NCBI GenBank assembly: GCA_021159825.1 | Contig: JAGHDR010000124.1 | Span: 1 to 5,940, forward strand | DNA length: 5,940 bases | Direction: 5' to 3' | From: Deltaproteobacteria bacterium | Lineage (GTDB): Bacteria > Desulfobacterota > DSM-4660 > Desulfatiglandales > Desulfatiglandaceae | In this document: positions 5,694-5,940 of the stretch, piece after piece | How the letters are laid out: each line of letters opens with the position of its first letter | How positions within the stretch are numbered: position 1 is the stretch's first letter | Translations under genes and position numbers: made by a program | The notes under the pieces: generated by a model | What the model was told of the DNA's origin: nothing | Database searches by the model: none | The model's input: the letters and a program-made list of their open reading frames with translations, nothing else

Positions 5694-5713
5694 GTCGCGA
5701 GTAGAAAAGCGAC
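5694..5713 (+). promoter_or_regulatory. Small hairpin in the rpsT leader
   Basis: GTCGC (5694-5698) and GCGAC (5709-5713) can pair around a ten-base loop within the predicted rpsT 5' leader. S20 synthesis in E. coli is autoregulated at translation, so a leader structure could matter, but a five-pair stem is weak evidence. Confidence 0.25.
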
Positions 5714-5747
5714 GTCAAAAATGTTATTTTATTCAACAAACCACTTC

Positions 5748-5755
5748 AAGGAGGA
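5748..5755 (+). promoter_or_regulatory. Shine-Dalgarno of rpsT
   Basis: AAGGAGGA ends five bases before the TTG at 5761-5763. This near-perfect ribosome site decides the non-ATG start, and the next codons match the conserved S20 N terminus. Confidence 0.85.
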
Positions 5756-5760
5756 TCAGC

Positions 5761-5940
5761 TTGGCGAACCATAAATCTGCCCTTAAAAGGGCGAAACAAA
5801 ATGAAGTTCAAAGAATTCGAAACAAAGGGCACAAAACCAGGGTGAAAAAGGCTGTCAAAGAGGTCAGAACCGCCCTCACTGAAAATGCACCGGCCCAAGC
5901 CAAAGAGACGCTTGTCAAGGCTATTTCCCTTATTCAGAAA
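5761..5940 (+). CDS. rpsT: 30S ribosomal protein S20 (partial, 3' end beyond the window)
   Basis: Sixty codons are present, beginning with TTG and reading MANHKSALKRAKQNEVQRIR, then NKGHKTRVKKAVKEVRTAL. This is the classic S20 N terminus: ANxKSAxKRxxxxExxRxxNKxxxxxxKxxxK. S20 is a small, basic, helical protein that binds 16S rRNA early in 30S assembly. The usual length is about 87 residues, so roughly a third lies outside. The TTG start is supported by a strong Shine-Dalgarno five bases upstream and by the lack of an ATG in a suitable place; E. coli rpsT also starts with UUG, which is linked there to autoregulation. It has its own promoter (5643-5670) and is divergent from arnT. Lysine-rich composition and low G+C in the leader are normal for the gene. 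Confidence 0.97.
   Translation, partial: MANHKSALKRAKQNEVQRIRNKGHKTRVKKAVKEVRTALTENAPAQAKETLVKAISLIQK

Overview
The window reads as a chromosomal segment of a Gram-negative bacterium. The best guess is a deltaproteobacterial-type lineage (Desulfobacterota or relatives), but this is inference from gene style only; no rRNA or other firm marker is present. The cell-envelope content (a full-length ArnT-type lipid A aminoarabinose transferase and a heptosyltransferase-like GT9 enzyme) points to an LPS-bearing outer membrane. The right edge holds the start of rpsT (ribosomal protein S20), a core gene.

Layout. On the minus strand, read from right to left: (1) arnT (5057-3393), nearly colinear with E. 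coli ArnT; (2) 59 bp later, an HDOD signalling-domain gene (3333-2773) that ends inside its domain; (3) a clear sigma70-type promoter just beyond that broken end (2743-2715); (4) a GT9 glycosyltransferase gene (2577-1351); (5) overlapping it by an ATGA junction, a GtrA-domain + ArnT/PMT-like glycosyltransferase gene that begins at 1354 and runs off the left edge. On the plus strand, diverging from arnT, lies rpsT (5761 onward) with its own consensus-like promoter, a strong Shine-Dalgarno and a TTG start, as in E. coli. The roughly 700 bp between arnT and rpsT hold no convincing gene. They do hold a plus-strand promoter-like sequence whose predicted start site falls at the base of a long bulged stem-loop, a candidate small structured RNA or palindromic element.

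How the genes fit together. GT9, GtrA-like and ArnT-like proteins all act on sugars or polyprenyl-linked sugars at the inner membrane. The GT9/GtrA-GT pair looks like one translationally coupled surface-polysaccharide or LPS-modification unit. ArnT would add an aminosugar to lipid A from undecaprenyl phosphate. The aminoarabinose synthesis genes (arnA, arnB, arnC, arnD) are not in the window, so the true donor sugar is unproven.

Points of most interest. The leftmost gene carries a 29-bp perfect inverted repeat, like a REP/MITE hairpin, in frame exactly at the junction of its GtrA and glycosyltransferase parts. The same gene has an in-frame TGA after which the frame stays open and protein-like for 45 codons to the window edge, where a Trp (TGG) would fit. 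The HDOD gene is cut short. Base composition shifts from roughly 60% G+C in the GtrA-GT gene to mid-30s% in the HDOD gene. Together these suggest an accessory, patchwork polysaccharide region next to a conserved core gene.
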